The notes under the pieces were generated by a model. The model was not told the DNA's origin. It ran no database searches and worked only from the letters and a program-made list of their open reading frames with translations. From Epilithonimonas xixisoli (GTDB lineage Bacteria; Bacteroidota; Bacteroidia; Flavobacteriales; Weeksellaceae), in the NCBI RefSeq assembly GCF_004365655.1, contig NZ_SOEO01000002.1, forward strand, positions 928,308 to 992,307: DNA of 64,000 bases, in the 5' to 3' direction. Each line of letters begins with the position of its first letter. The first letter of the stretch is position 1. Positions 17,962-26,875 of the stretch are shown here, piece by piece. The position numbers and the translations under genes are program-made.

Positions 17962-18606
17962 TTAAAAATCCAAACCGTTCGGAAAAGCTTTCTTTCTAAA
18001 AATATACAGGAACAATGCACCAACCGTAATTGAGCTATCCGCAACGTTGAAAATGTATTTGAAAAACTCAACTCTGTTGCCACCAAGAATAGGAACCCAA
18101 TCTGGCCAAGTCGTATCAACCAAAGGAAAATGCAACATATCCACCACGCAACCTTTCATCAAATCAGAATAGCCATCTCCGAATGCGGTGAGTTTGGAAA
18201 CGCCTCCATAATCAATCCATCTTTCGGAAGCCACGTCGTAGAAAGTTCCGCTGTCGAAAATCACACCGTAGAAGATTCCGTCAAAAACATTCCCAATAGC
18301 GCCAGCAAAAATCATTGCCATCGGGATGATGAGGTAATTGGATGCGCCTTCTCTCAGCCATTTTTTGAATAAGACAACCATTCCGATTGCCAAAGCAATT
18401 CTAAGAATAATCAAAGCGTATTTTCCCCAAAGTCCTCCGAAATGAAGTCCGTAAGCCATTCCAGGATTTTCCACGAAAGTTAGCTTAAACCAATCCAATC
18501 CAAAAACGTTGATGCTCTCGCCAAGGTAGAAATGCGTTTTGACGTAGATTTTGGAAAACTGGTCAATCAATAAAATTAGAAACGTAATTGCAATTATTTT
18601 CTTCAT
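17962..18606 (-). CDS. lspA: Lipoprotein signal peptidase (signal peptidase II)
   Basis: LspA cuts the signal peptide from diacylglyceryl-modified prolipoproteins in the inner membrane. The 214-residue protein has four membrane helices and the two catalytic aspartates, in GAIGNVFDGIFYG near 105 and FNVADSSITVG near 190. It is longer than the 160-170 residues of the E. coli enzyme because of an insert of about 40 residues between them, as is usual in Bacteroidota. Its start overlaps the stop of the upstream small gene by 1 nt. The window encodes several lipoproteins it would process. Confidence 0.95.
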   Translation of the reverse strand: MKKIIAITFLILLIDQFSKIYVKTHFYLGESINVFGLDWFKLTFVENPGMAYGLHFGGLWGKYALIILRIALAIGMVVLFKKWLREGASNYLIIPMAMIFAGAIGNVFDGIFYGVIFDSGTFYDVASERWIDYGGVSKLTAFGDGYSDLMKGCVVDMLHFPLVDTTWPDWVPILGGNRVEFFKYIFNVADSSITVGALFLYIFRKKAFPNGLDF

Positions 18607-18797
18607 TACAATCCTTTTGGTTTAGGCGTTCTGGTGATTTTCTTGTCTTTTCTGTCGTTGATTTTCTGAACCGTTTTCTTATTGTGAAAATTATTTTTGG
18701 TGTGAAATTTTTCAAACTCGATGTTCATATCTTTCAGCACACTTTTCAGTGCTGTGAGTTCCATCGCATTTTTTGTATGTACAATAATTGATTCCAT
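18606..18797 (-). CDS. Small basic protein, DUF2683-like
   Basis: The 63-residue protein begins MESIIVHTKNAMELTALKSV and resembles the DUF2683 group (I-I-V-H-x-K-N/D... A-L-K), whose members look like antitoxin N-termini. The C-terminal half is unusually rich in Lys and Arg (KKTVQKINDRKDKKITR). No toxin gene lies beside it; it overlaps lspA by 1 nt, so the pair are translationally coupled. Confidence 0.6.
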   Translation of the reverse strand: MESIIVHTKNAMELTALKSVLKDMNIEFEKFHTKNNFHNKKTVQKINDRKDKKITRTPKPKGL

Positions 18798-18860
18798 TTT
18801 TTGAATATTTTAAATTAAATTTTCCCTCAAGAAAAATTTTTGCAAATGTACTTATTTTAG

Positions 18861-19103
18861 TTATTTTTTAGACAATTCGTCCAGCCTTTTGCGTTCTTTT
18901 TCAGTCAAATCTGCCAAACCATTTTTCCCGATTTTACTCAACAATTTATCGATTTCGTCTTGTCGTTCTTTCCGTTTTGCATTGAACTCATCATCGATGG
19001 TGTAATATTTCTGCTCGGGTTGAAAAATGTTTTTGACCGATTTGTTTTTCATCAATACAAATCCAATCGCTACAACCAAAAGTAAAATAATTAAATAAGT
19101 CAT
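18861..19103 (-). CDS. Small membrane protein with DUF6576-like tail
   Basis: From the ATG at 19101-19103 the product has 80 residues: one membrane helix (about 2-20) and a charged cytosolic tail, ending in KERQDEIDKLLSKIGKNG and LTEKERKRLDELSKK. The tail resembles the C-terminal extension (DUF6576) of Bacteroidota rhomboid-family proteins, here without a rhomboid domain. An upstream in-frame TTG (19125-19127) is a less likely start. It sits between the DksA-like gene and lspA in a compact operon. Confidence 0.65.
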   Translation of the reverse strand: MTYLIILLLVVAIGFVLMKNKSVKNIFQPEQKYYTIDDEFNAKRKERQDEIDKLLSKIGKNGLADLTEKERKRLDELSKK

Positions 19104-19180
19104 TTTATTATAAGAAAAAAGTCCCAATTTCCAATTTTTAGAATCAGAAACTCGGACTTAATATTTTGATAATTAATCGT

Positions 19181-19567
19181 TTATCGTTGCATATTCTTCG
19201 CTTCGATGCTCAAAGTTGCGTGAGGAACCGCTCTCAATCTTTCTTTCGGGATTAGTTTTCCTGTCACTCTGCAGATTCCGTAAGTTTTGTTTTGAATACG
19301 GATTAGCGCGTGTTTCAAGTCACGTACAAATTTTTCCTGTCTTCCTGCCAAGATGGAATTTTGCTCTTTGCTCAGCGTCTCAGCACCTTCTTCAAAAGCT
19401 TTGAAAGTTGGCGAAGTGTCATCTGTCCCGTTATTTTGGTCATTGATGAAACTTTCCTTAATCAAAAGAAGATCTTTCTCAGCTTTATCGATTTTATCTT
19501 GAATCAGTTGTCTGAATTCTTGTAAGTCTGCGTCACTATATCGTAATTTTTCGTCGGCCATTTCCAT
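19181..19567 (-). CDS. TraR/DksA-family protein lacking the full zinc finger
   Basis: DksA proteins bind the RNA polymerase secondary channel and help the stringent response. The 128-residue protein has the N-terminal coiled coil (about 10-75) and the C-terminal globular end (YGICRVTGKLIPKERLRA). Of the four zinc-binding cysteines only one (in GICRVTG) is present; the partner positions are Thr/Gly, Ala/Thr and others. This loss is common in Bacteroidota. Two ATGs (19567 and 19561) are equally plausible starts. It lies between ileS and lspA, a conserved order in this phylum. Confidence 0.85.
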   Translation of the reverse strand: MEMADEKLRYSDADLQEFRQLIQDKIDKAEKDLLLIKESFINDQNNGTDDTSPTFKAFEEGAETLSKEQNSILAGRQEKFVRDLKHALIRIQNKTYGICRVTGKLIPKERLRAVPHATLSIEAKNMQR

Positions 19568-19718
19568 TGTTATTAATTGTTCAAATTTTTATTTTTTTTT
19601 AGTTTTTCTAATATTTAGCAACCACGCTGATTTTCATTAAACAAGATAGAAATAAAATTTAAAAAATATCAATAAAGAATTATCAATTTACAATTTCTTA
19701 ACAATAATAATAAATCGT

Positions 19719-22700
19719 TTATATTTTCTCAACTTTTACCTTGAATTTTTCTTCATCTATCTCTATTTCGTCAAAATTCGAGAGTGAATTTACAAATTCT
19801 AATTTATCCGACAATACTTCCGCAGAAATATATGCTTGATTGTTAGTAAGTTCTTTGTGGAACGGCGAATTCTCTTCCAATTGGATTGATATTCTGTCCG
19901 TTAAATCAAAATCCTTTTCTTTTCGAAGATTCTGAACCCTGTTGATGAACTCTCTTGCAACGCCCTCTGATTTCAACTCATCCGTTAGCGTCAAATCTAA
20001 TGCCACAGTTATTTTTCCTTCTGTTGCAACTGCCCATCCAGGTAAATCAGTAGTGATAATTTCGACATCTTCAATGTCAATCCAGTGACCTTCAATGTTT
20101 AATCCTTCATTTACTTCAAATTCAAAAATTTCTTGTTTGGTTAAAGATGCTAATTTATTTTTGACTATATTCATATCTTTTCCAAGCTTTGCACCAAGTT
20201 TTTTGAAATCAGGTTTTATAGATTTTTCAATCATATGATTCGCCTGTTGGACATCCATAGTAGATAATTCTTTTACATTGACTTCTTGTTCAACTAATTT
20301 TGCAATACTCAAAACTTTAGCCTCAAAATTTTCATCCATTACTGGAACTAAAATTTTAGAAAGAGGTTGTCTGACTTTAATGTTATGTTTTTTTCGAACA
20401 GAAAAAACTAATGATGTTATTGTCTGAGCCAAATGCGTTTTCTCAACCAAATCCTGGTCAATCAAACTTTCATTTACAACTGGGAAGTCTGTGAGGTGAA
20501 CAGAATTTACCAATTCTTTTCCAGTTACTTTATTAAGGTCTTGGAACAATTGGTCCATAAAAAACGGCGCAATTGGTGCGGAAAGTTTCGCAACAGTTTC
20601 CAGACAAGTGTAAAGTGTTTGGTAAGCCGAAATCTTATCATCAGAATAATCGCCTTTCCAGAAACGTCTTCTGCAAAGTCTTACGTACCAATTCGATAAG
20701 TTGTCATTTACGAAATTATTAATCGCTCTCGAAGCTTTCGTTGGTTCGTAATCTTCGTAGAAAGATTTCACGTCTTTGATTAATAAATTCAATTCAGACA
20801 AAATCCAACGGTCAATTTCCGGACGGTTTTCAATATTGCTTTCCAAATATTTGAAACCGTCAACATTCGCATACAAAGCGAAGAAAGAGTAGGTGTTATA
20901 AAGCGTTCCGAAGAATTTTCTTCTCACTTCATCAATACCTTCAATATCAAATTTTAGATTTTCCCAAGGATTCGCATTGGAAATCATATACCAACGTGTC
21001 GCATCCGGCCCGTAAACCGAAAGCGTTTCGAATGGGTCAACGGCATTTCCAAGACGTTTGGACATTTTCTGTCCGTTTTTGTCCAAAACCAAACCGTTTG
21101 AAACTACATTTTTATAAGCTACAGAATCGAAAACCGTTGTCGCAATCGCGTGCAAAGTGTAGAACCAGCCACGAGTCTGGTCAACACCTTCTGCAATGAA
21201 ATCTGCCGGGAAAGCTTTGTTGTTATCAACTTGCTCTTTATTCTCAAAAGGATAATGCAATTGCGCATAAGGCATCGCTCCGGAATCGAACCAAACATCA
21301 ATCAAATCGCTTTCACGCTTCATCGGTTTTCCGGATGCTGAAACCAAAGTAATTTGGTCCACAATATTTTTATGAAGGTCAACTTTTGCATAGTTTTCCT
21401 CAGACATATTCCCAATTTCAAAACCTTTGAAAGGATTTTCTTTTTGGAAACCAGCTTTGATGGATTTTTCAATCGCATTGTACAATTCTTCTACAGAACC
21501 GATTAATACTTCTTCTTTTTTATCCTCAGTTCTCCAAATCGGCAACGGAATTCCCCAATATCTCGAGCGGGAAAGATTCCAGTCGTTGGCGTTTTTCAAC
21601 CAATTTCCGAAACGGCCTTCACCAGTAGATTTTGGTTTCCAGTTGATGGTTTCGTTCAAATCGAACATTCTGTCTTTCACATCGGTTACTTTGATAAACC
21701 AAGAATCGAGCGGATAATACAACAAAGGCTCATCAGTTCGCCAACTGTGCGGATAACTGTGAACGTATTTTTCAACCTTGAAGGCTTTATTTTCTTTTCT
21801 TAATTTTAAGGCAATTCTCTCATCAACAGAAAGATATGCTTTCAAATCAGAAATTATTGATTTTAAATTTTCTTTCTGAATATTGAATTCTGTGCTTTTT
21901 TCTTCTTCACTTAGATATTCACCTTTCACATATTCATTCGCAAAACCGTAAGTTTCATCTTTGACAATCGATAAAAATTTACCTTGCATATCAACCAACG
22001 GAACCGGATTTCCATTGTCATCCAAAACCAACATTGGCGGAACTTCAGGCGTTGCTTCTTTCGCAACTTTCGCATCATCAGCACCAAAAGTCGGCGCAGT
22101 GTGAACGATTCCTGTTCCGTCTTCCGTTGTTACAAAATCTCCGGCAATCACTCTGAAAGCATTTTCCGGATTTTGATAAGGTAAGGCGTAATCTAAAAGT
22201 TGCTCGTATTGAATTCCAACCAAATCAGCTCCTTTGAATTCGGCTAAAATCTGGTAAGGAATGGTTTTATTAGTGTGATTTACTTTGTGTTTAATTAATA
22301 AATCTATATCTTCTTCAGTGATTCCTGATAAAGATGATGATAAAACTTCGTTTAGATTTCCGGTTCTTTTGCTCGCTCCAGTTATATTGTAAAGTATCTC
22401 AAATTGCTCATCAGATAATCTTTTGCCAATAATGAACTCAATCCTTTTTTTTCTTCCGTCAACGTTCAAAATTTCTTCGGAACTAAAATTACTATTGCAA
22501 TTTTCTGTAAAGAATAATTCAATTTCTGAAGGATTAAATTCGTTTTTTACTTCGAAATACATTTTTCCACCTAATTGTTTCCCAACCAAAGCTTTCGCCA
22601 AAACAATATTAATCGGCTCAAAAGTATATTGATTGAAAGTCTTCACCAAAACATAATCGATTTTTGGTCCGATCGTCAAAGCGGTGTTGGAAGGTAAAGT

Positions 22701-23435
22701 CCAAGGCGTTGTCGTCCAAGCCAAGAAATGTACATCGCCAAAACCTTGTAAAAATGAAGGCAAAGTTTCTGGTAAAGTTTTAAATTGCGCAACAACCGTC
22801 GTGTCAGAAACATCACGATACGCGCCCGGTTGATTGACTTCGTGCGAAGACAAGCCTGTTCCTGCTTTCGGAGAATACGGCTGAATTGTGTAACCTTTGT
22901 ACAGCAAACCTTTGTCATAAATCTGTTTCAAAAGCCACCAAACCGATTCCATATATTTTGGTTTGTAGGTGATGTACGGATTTTCCATATCCACCCAATA
23001 GCCAATTTTCTCGGTCATATCGTTCCAAACATCGGTGTAGCGCATCACTACTTCACGACATTTGTTGTTGTAATCTTCAATAGAAATGTAATTAGCAGAA
23101 TTTTTGTTACCAATATCCTCTTTGGTAATTCCCAATTCTTTCTCAACTCCCAATTCCACAGGAAGTCCGTGCGTATCCCAACCCGCTTTTCTGAAAACCT
23201 GTTTTCCGGATTGCGTTTGGAAACGACAGAAAATATCTTTAATCGCTCTCGCCATCACGTGATGAATTCCCGGCATTCCGTTGGCGGAAGGTGGTCCTTC
23301 ATAAAAAACAAATTCCGGTTGTCCTTCACGGATTTCTACGGATTTTTTGAAAGTTTCATTTTCTTTCCAAAATTCTGCGATATTTTGTGCAGTTTTGGTA
23401 AGGTTGAGGTTTTTATATTCGTTAAACTTCTTCAT
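19719..23435 (-). CDS. ileS: Isoleucyl-tRNA synthetase
   Basis: IleRS charges tRNA(Ile) and edits misactivated valine. From the ATG at 23433-23435 (MKKFNEYKNLNL) the protein has 1238 residues. The HIGH-type motif is in PSANGMPGIHHVMARAIKD near 55-75, the editing domain shows LAWTTTPWTLPSNTAL near 245 and GTGIVHTAPTFGADD near 455, and the KMSKS loop is in GQKMSKRLGNAVDP near 790. It belongs to the long, eukaryote-like class, where the C-terminal zinc-binding cysteines are absent, consistent with the end seen here. An in-frame TTG five codons upstream is a less likely start. Confidence 0.96.
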   Translation of the reverse strand: MKKFNEYKNLNLTKTAQNIAEFWKENETFKKSVEIREGQPEFVFYEGPPSANGMPGIHHVMARAIKDIFCRFQTQSGKQVFRKAGWDTHGLPVELGVEKELGITKEDIGNKNSANYISIEDYNNKCREVVMRYTDVWNDMTEKIGYWVDMENPYITYKPKYMESVWWLLKQIYDKGLLYKGYTIQPYSPKAGTGLSSHEVNQPGAYRDVSDTTVVAQFKTLPETLPSFLQGFGDVHFLAWTTTPWTLPSNTALTIGPKIDYVLVKTFNQYTFEPINIVLAKALVGKQLGGKMYFEVKNEFNPSEIELFFTENCNSNFSSEEILNVDGRKKRIEFIIGKRLSDEQFEILYNITGASKRTGNLNEVLSSSLSGITEEDIDLLIKHKVNHTNKTIPYQILAEFKGADLVGIQYEQLLDYALPYQNPENAFRVIAGDFVTTEDGTGIVHTAPTFGADDAKVAKEATPEVPPMLVLDDNGNPVPLVDMQGKFLSIVKDETYGFANEYVKGEYLSEEEKSTEFNIQKENLKSIISDLKAYLSVDERIALKLRKENKAFKVEKYVHSYPHSWRTDEPLLYYPLDSWFIKVTDVKDRMFDLNETINWKPKSTGEGRFGNWLKNANDWNLSRSRYWGIPLPIWRTEDKKEEVLIGSVEELYNAIEKSIKAGFQKENPFKGFEIGNMSEENYAKVDLHKNIVDQITLVSASGKPMKRESDLIDVWFDSGAMPYAQLHYPFENKEQVDNNKAFPADFIAEGVDQTRGWFYTLHAIATTVFDSVAYKNVVSNGLVLDKNGQKMSKRLGNAVDPFETLSVYGPDATRWYMISNANPWENLKFDIEGIDEVRRKFFGTLYNTYSFFALYANVDGFKYLESNIENRPEIDRWILSELNLLIKDVKSFYEDYEPTKASRAINNFVNDNLSNWYVRLCRRRFWKGDYSDDKISAYQTLYTCLETVAKLSAPIAPFFMDQLFQDLNKVTGKELVNSVHLTDFPVVNESLIDQDLVEKTHLAQTITSLVFSVRKKHNIKVRQPLSKILVPVMDENFEAKVLSIAKLVEQEVNVKELSTMDVQQANHMIEKSIKPDFKKLGAKLGKDMNIVKNKLASLTKQEIFEFEVNEGLNIEGHWIDIEDVEIITTDLPGWAVATEGKITVALDLTLTDELKSEGVAREFINRVQNLRKEKDFDLTDRISIQLEENSPFHKELTNNQAYISAEVLSDKLEFVNSLSNFDEIEIDEEKFKVKVEKI

Positions 23436-23553
23436 TGTCAGTCGGTTCAAAAGAATTATCCTAATTAATTAAGTTTGCGAATATAAGGATTTTTAGGGAT
23501 TTATTGATAGATTTTGGAGTTGAAAATTTAACGAAAACTATCTTCTGTTTTAA

Positions 23554-23631
23554 ATGGAAGATAATATTAGTTTTTAATGAAAGATATTTTATAAAATAAG
23601 TGAAAGATATTTTTCATTTATAATGGAAGAT
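23554..23631 (+). repeat. Four direct repeats phased at exactly 23 bp upstream of the DUF4143 ATPase
   Basis: The 9-mer RTGRAAGAT occurs at 23554 (ATGGAAGAT), 23577 (ATGAAAGAT), 23600 (GTGAAAGAT) and 23623 (ATGGAAGAT). Starts are 23 bp apart each time, and the 14-bp spacers are AT-only or nearly so. A weaker fifth copy (ACGAAAACT) falls on the same phase at 23531. The last copy runs into a TATATTTG -7 box (23636-23643). The regular, two-helix-turn spacing next to a promoter is what an oligomeric DNA-binding protein would need. Confidence 0.85.
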
Positions 23632-23661
23632 GTTGTATATTTGTTTAAAATTTTTTATAAA

Positions 23662-24867
23662 ATGTTTTTACAGAGTCAATTAGCAGAAATAATCGATAGT
23701 CAGAAAAGTAATTTTCAGACTAAAAAGTTGGGTCAAGAAAGAGAATTATTGAAAGAATTGAAAGTGTATGAAAAATTTGCTTTAATCATCACCGGAATCA
23801 GAAGAAGTGGAAAAAGTACGCTGTTGCTACAATTATTAAAAGAAAATTCTCAAAGTTCACTGTATTTAAACTTCGAAGATATACGATTGAGCGGTTTTGA
23901 ATTGAAAGATTTTCAACGATTAGATGATGAAATAAAAGAGAGAAAACCCGATGTTTTGTTTTTCGATGAAATACAATTAACAGAAAATTGGGAAATGTTT
24001 GTCCGCCAAAAAGTGGATGAAGGTTCGAAAGTCGTGATAACTGGTTCGAATGCTACACTTCTCAGCCGAGAATTGGGAACGAAATTGACAGGAAGACATT
24101 TGGATTACGAATTATTTCCTTTTTCTTTTTCGGAATTTTTACAATTTATGAATCTTGAAAGTAATGAGAATGCGACCAAAGAATTTATGGAAAAAGGTGG
24201 ATTTCCAGAATTTCTAAATACGAACAATGGAAAACTGCTCAATACTTTGGTGGAAGATATTTTATACAAAGACATCGCTATTCGCTACGGTTTTCGAGAT
24301 GTGAATACGCTAAAAAAAATCGCCGTTTATTTGATTTCAAATATTGGTAAATTATTCTCTGCTAATAAGTTGAAAGACGTTTTTGAAATCAAGTCTGCAA
24401 CGACAATGCTCGAAATTTTCTCTCATTTAGAAAATACTTATCTCATACAATTTCTTCCAAAATTCAGTTATTCATTAAAAACCCAAGTTAGAAATCCTAA
24501 AAAAGTTTACGTCATAGATTTGGGTTTGTTTACGCACGCTTCCATTGTTTTCACCGATGAATTGGGAAGGCGTTTGGAAAATATGGTTTACTTGCATCTT
24601 AGGCAAAAATATACTGAGCTGTATTATTTTAATGAAAAAAAAGAATGTGATTTCATCGCCATCAATCAAGGAAAACCTGCGGAAATAATACAGGTTTGCT
24701 ACGATTTGAACCAAGATAATTTGCAACGAGAAATCGCGGGATTGATGGATGCTCTGAATTATTTTAATGAAGAAAAAGGAAAAATAATCACTTTTGATCA
24801 AAAAGACCGATTCGAGAAAGACGGAAAAATCATTGAAGTTTTGCCATTTCACGAGTTTGCGAGCTAA
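23662..24867 (+). CDS. AAA_14/DUF4143 ATPase
   Basis: From ATG 23662 the protein has 401 residues. An AAA domain shows Walker A GIRRSGKST (about 46-54) and Walker B DVLFFDEIQL near 100, and the DUF4143 C-terminal half has the nuclease-like fold pattern ENMVYLHLRQKY...ECDFIAI...AEIIQVCYDL, where the usual E-x-K is Q-V-C. The family is large in Bacteroidota and mostly uncharacterised. An earlier in-frame ATG at 23623 lies inside a repeat unit and before the -7 box TATATTTG at 23636-23643, so the later ATG is preferred. It stands alone with its phased repeats. Confidence 0.85.
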   Translation: MFLQSQLAEIIDSQKSNFQTKKLGQERELLKELKVYEKFALIITGIRRSGKSTLLLQLLKENSQSSLYLNFEDIRLSGFELKDFQRLDDEIKERKPDVLFFDEIQLTENWEMFVRQKVDEGSKVVITGSNATLLSRELGTKLTGRHLDYELFPFSFSEFLQFMNLESNENATKEFMEKGGFPEFLNTNNGKLLNTLVEDILYKDIAIRYGFRDVNTLKKIAVYLISNIGKLFSANKLKDVFEIKSATTMLEIFSHLENTYLIQFLPKFSYSLKTQVRNPKKVYVIDLGLFTHASIVFTDELGRRLENMVYLHLRQKYTELYYFNEKKECDFIAINQGKPAEIIQVCYDLNQDNLQREIAGLMDALNYFNEEKGKIITFDQKDRFEKDGKIIEVLPFHEFAS

Positions 24868-24874
24868 CTTTTAA

Positions 24875-24904
24875 TTGCTCAAAATTTTAATATTTCTAAC
24901 TTTG
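24875..24904 (+). promoter_or_regulatory. Promoter of the pigment-locus ligase gene
   Basis: TTG (24875-24877) and TAACTTTG (24897-24904) are 19 nt apart, an exact flavobacterial promoter. Transcription near 24911 leaves only about 10 nt before the TTG start of the ligase gene. Confidence 0.8.
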
Positions 24905-24920
24905 CTTAAAACCCAATATT

Positions 24921-26216
24921 TTGAATTTTTTACCAGAAATCGAATTCGCCGATTCCCATAAAATAAAAAATTTTCAGGAAGAAAAACTTCGTGAACAATT
25001 GTCTTATCTTCAACAGAATTCGCCGTTTTATCAAAAATTATTTATTGACAATAAAATTGATATTAATGAAATCAAAACGCTTGAAGATTTAACGAAAATT
25101 CCAACGACTTCCAAGAATGATATTCAGGCGAACAATCAGGATTTTTTCTGCGTTCCTCAAACTGAAATTGTGGATTATAGTACGACTTCCGGAACTTTGG
25201 GCGACCCTGTGACTTTCGGATTGTCGGACAGGGATTTGGAAAGATTGGCTTACAACGAAGCGATTTCTTTTGCTTGCGCTGGAATCCAAAAAGGCGATGT
25301 TGTGCAGATGATAACAACCATCGATAAAAGATTTATGGCTGGTTTGGCTTATTTTCTTGGACTTCGGAAAATGGGTGCAAGTGTGGTGAGAATGGGACCT
25401 GGAATTCCAGAATTGCAATGGGATTCGATTTTCAGATACAAGCCGAAATATCTGATTACCGTTCCGTCTTTCCTTTTGAAAATGATAGATTACGCTGAGA
25501 AACACAACATCGATTATAAAAATTCCAGCGTTTACGGCGCAATTTGTATTGGAGAAGGATTAAAAAATCAAGATTTTACAGACAATATTTTATCTCAGAA
25601 AATTAAGGAAAGATGGAATATTCAACTGTTTTCAACTTACGCGTCTACGGAAATGAGCACCGCTTTCACGGAATGTGAATTCCAAATTGGCAGTCATCAT
25701 CATCCGGAATTGATTATTACAGAAATCCTTGACGAAAATGAGAATCCTGTAAAAGAAGGTGAAAGTGGCGAATTGACGATTACGACTTTGGGCGTTGAAG
25801 CGATTCCTCTTTTACGATTTAAAACTGGAGATCTTGTAAAAGCACATTATGAACCTTGCAAATGTGGAAGAAATACAATGCGATTAGGTCCTGTTTTAGG
25901 AAGAAAACAACAAATGATAAAGTATAAAGGAACGACACTTTATCCACCAGCGATGAATGATATTATGAATGATTTCGGGAATGTTTCCTGTTATCAGATT
26001 GTCATCAAATCAGATGAAATCGGTTTAGATGAAATTATCATTAAACTAAGCACAGACAACGAAACGGAAAATTTTGTGGATGATGTACGAGACCATTTCC
26101 GAGCAAAACTGAGAGTGAGTCCGAAAATCGAAGTTTTAGATTTTGAAGTGTTATCGAAAAATGTTTTTAATCCAAATAGCCGAAAACCAATTAATTTTAT
26201 AGATTTACGAAATTAA
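24921..26216 (+). CDS. Adenylate-forming ligase of the phenylacetate-CoA ligase type (flexirubin locus)
   Basis: The 431-residue protein belongs to the AMP-binding, PaaK-like group: YSTTSGTLGDPVTFG near 82-96 is the ATP-binding loop, STYASTEMSTAFTEC near 242 the adenine motif, and LRFKTGDLVKA with CKCGRNTMRLGPVLGRKQ the hinge region. In flexirubin and aryl-polyene loci such enzymes activate the aryl acid (here 4-coumarate made by the ammonia-lyase) for loading on the ACP. A role as phenylacetate-CoA ligase for the distant paa operon is possible but less likely. It starts with TTG at 24921; no nearby ATG keeps the N-terminus. Confidence 0.8.
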   Translation: MNFLPEIEFADSHKIKNFQEEKLREQLSYLQQNSPFYQKLFIDNKIDINEIKTLEDLTKIPTTSKNDIQANNQDFFCVPQTEIVDYSTTSGTLGDPVTFGLSDRDLERLAYNEAISFACAGIQKGDVVQMITTIDKRFMAGLAYFLGLRKMGASVVRMGPGIPELQWDSIFRYKPKYLITVPSFLLKMIDYAEKHNIDYKNSSVYGAICIGEGLKNQDFTDNILSQKIKERWNIQLFSTYASTEMSTAFTECEFQIGSHHHPELIITEILDENENPVKEGESGELTITTLGVEAIPLLRFKTGDLVKAHYEPCKCGRNTMRLGPVLGRKQQMIKYKGTTLYPPAMNDIMNDFGNVSCYQIVIKSDEIGLDEIIIKLSTDNETENFVDDVRDHFRAKLRVSPKIEVLDFEVLSKNVFNPNSRKPINFIDLRN

Positions 26217-26235
26217 AATTGACTTAACTAAAACT

Positions 26236-26838
26236 ATGAAAAAACTATTATCAATCATTTTTATCGCCATTGCAACAACAGCTTTTGGGCAGAACCAAAT
26301 CAATTTTGAGTTCGGGACGTTTGACTTTTTGAAAGACCAAACCGAGGTCAATGTTCAACTGAAATTTGATAACGTCCTATTTCAAGCAGATAATTTCACA
26401 GAAGCTCAATATTTGGAAAGAAGGAAAGCTGAAACTTTGGCAAAAAAAAATGCGGGGGCTTGGCAAAAATGGGAAGAAGCTTGGGGCAATTTCAAGAATA
26501 CGGAATATCTCAATTACTTTTTGAAGGGTCTCAATGGCTGGTCAAAAAAAGTGGCTTTCAAAAAGGATATTAATTCAAAATATACTTTGATTGTTGATAC
26601 AAAATGGGTTTACGCTGGCTGGCACGCAGGCTTGGTTGCTCAAGAAGGAAAGCTGACTTCGGATTTGATATTTGTGGAGACAGACAATCCTTCGAAAGTT
26701 GTGATGAAATTGCAAGGTTCAGAAATTCTCGGTAAGAAAACCAATAAAGACTTTACAATGGAGTATGGTAGAATTGCCGGCGCTTATGAAGTCACTGGCA
26801 AGGAACTCGGAAAAGCGATAAGAAAAGTCATTAAATAA
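26236..26838 (+). CDS. Exported hypothetical protein in the pigment locus
   Basis: The 200-residue protein has a signal peptide (about 1-18, ending TTAFGQ) and a mature domain with two tryptophan-rich stretches (WQKWEEAWGNF near 75 and VDTKWVYAGWHAG near 127). I do not recognise the family. It follows the ligase gene by 19 nt, so it is co-transcribed, and it is closed by a strong terminator. A lipid- or pigment-handling role in the periplasm would suit the context but is only inferred. Confidence 0.7.
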   Translation: MKKLLSIIFIAIATTAFGQNQINFEFGTFDFLKDQTEVNVQLKFDNVLFQADNFTEAQYLERRKAETLAKKNAGAWQKWEEAWGNFKNTEYLNYFLKGLNGWSKKVAFKKDINSKYTLIVDTKWVYAGWHAGLVAQEGKLTSDLIFVETDNPSKVVMKLQGSEILGKKTNKDFTMEYGRIAGAYEVTGKELGKAIRKVIK

Positions 26839-26844
26839 AACAAA

Positions 26845-26875
26845 AACGGTCTGAAAATTCTCAGACCGTTTTTTA
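26845..26875. terminator. Bidirectional terminator between exported protein and halogenase
   Basis: AACGGTCTGA (26845-26854) pairs perfectly with TCAGACCGTT (26861-26870) around 6 nt, with T's after it and A's before it. It closes the short plus-strand operon and the convergent halogenase gene. Confidence 0.88.

Noticed and set aside
22785..23468. 227-codon plus-strand frame opposite ileS
   Set aside because: It mirrors the conserved catalytic domain of ileS; its Phe/Arg/His-rich content is that of an antisense shadow.
23623..23661. Upstream ATG of the DUF4143 ATPase
   Set aside because: It falls inside the fourth repeat unit and before the likely -7 box, so the ATG at 23662 is a better start.
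24921..26216. Ligase as the missing PaaK of the paa operon
   Set aside because: It has its own promoter without the TetR palindrome and lies 17 kb away next to the tyrosine ammonia-lyase, so a pigment role is more likely, although dual use cannot be excluded.
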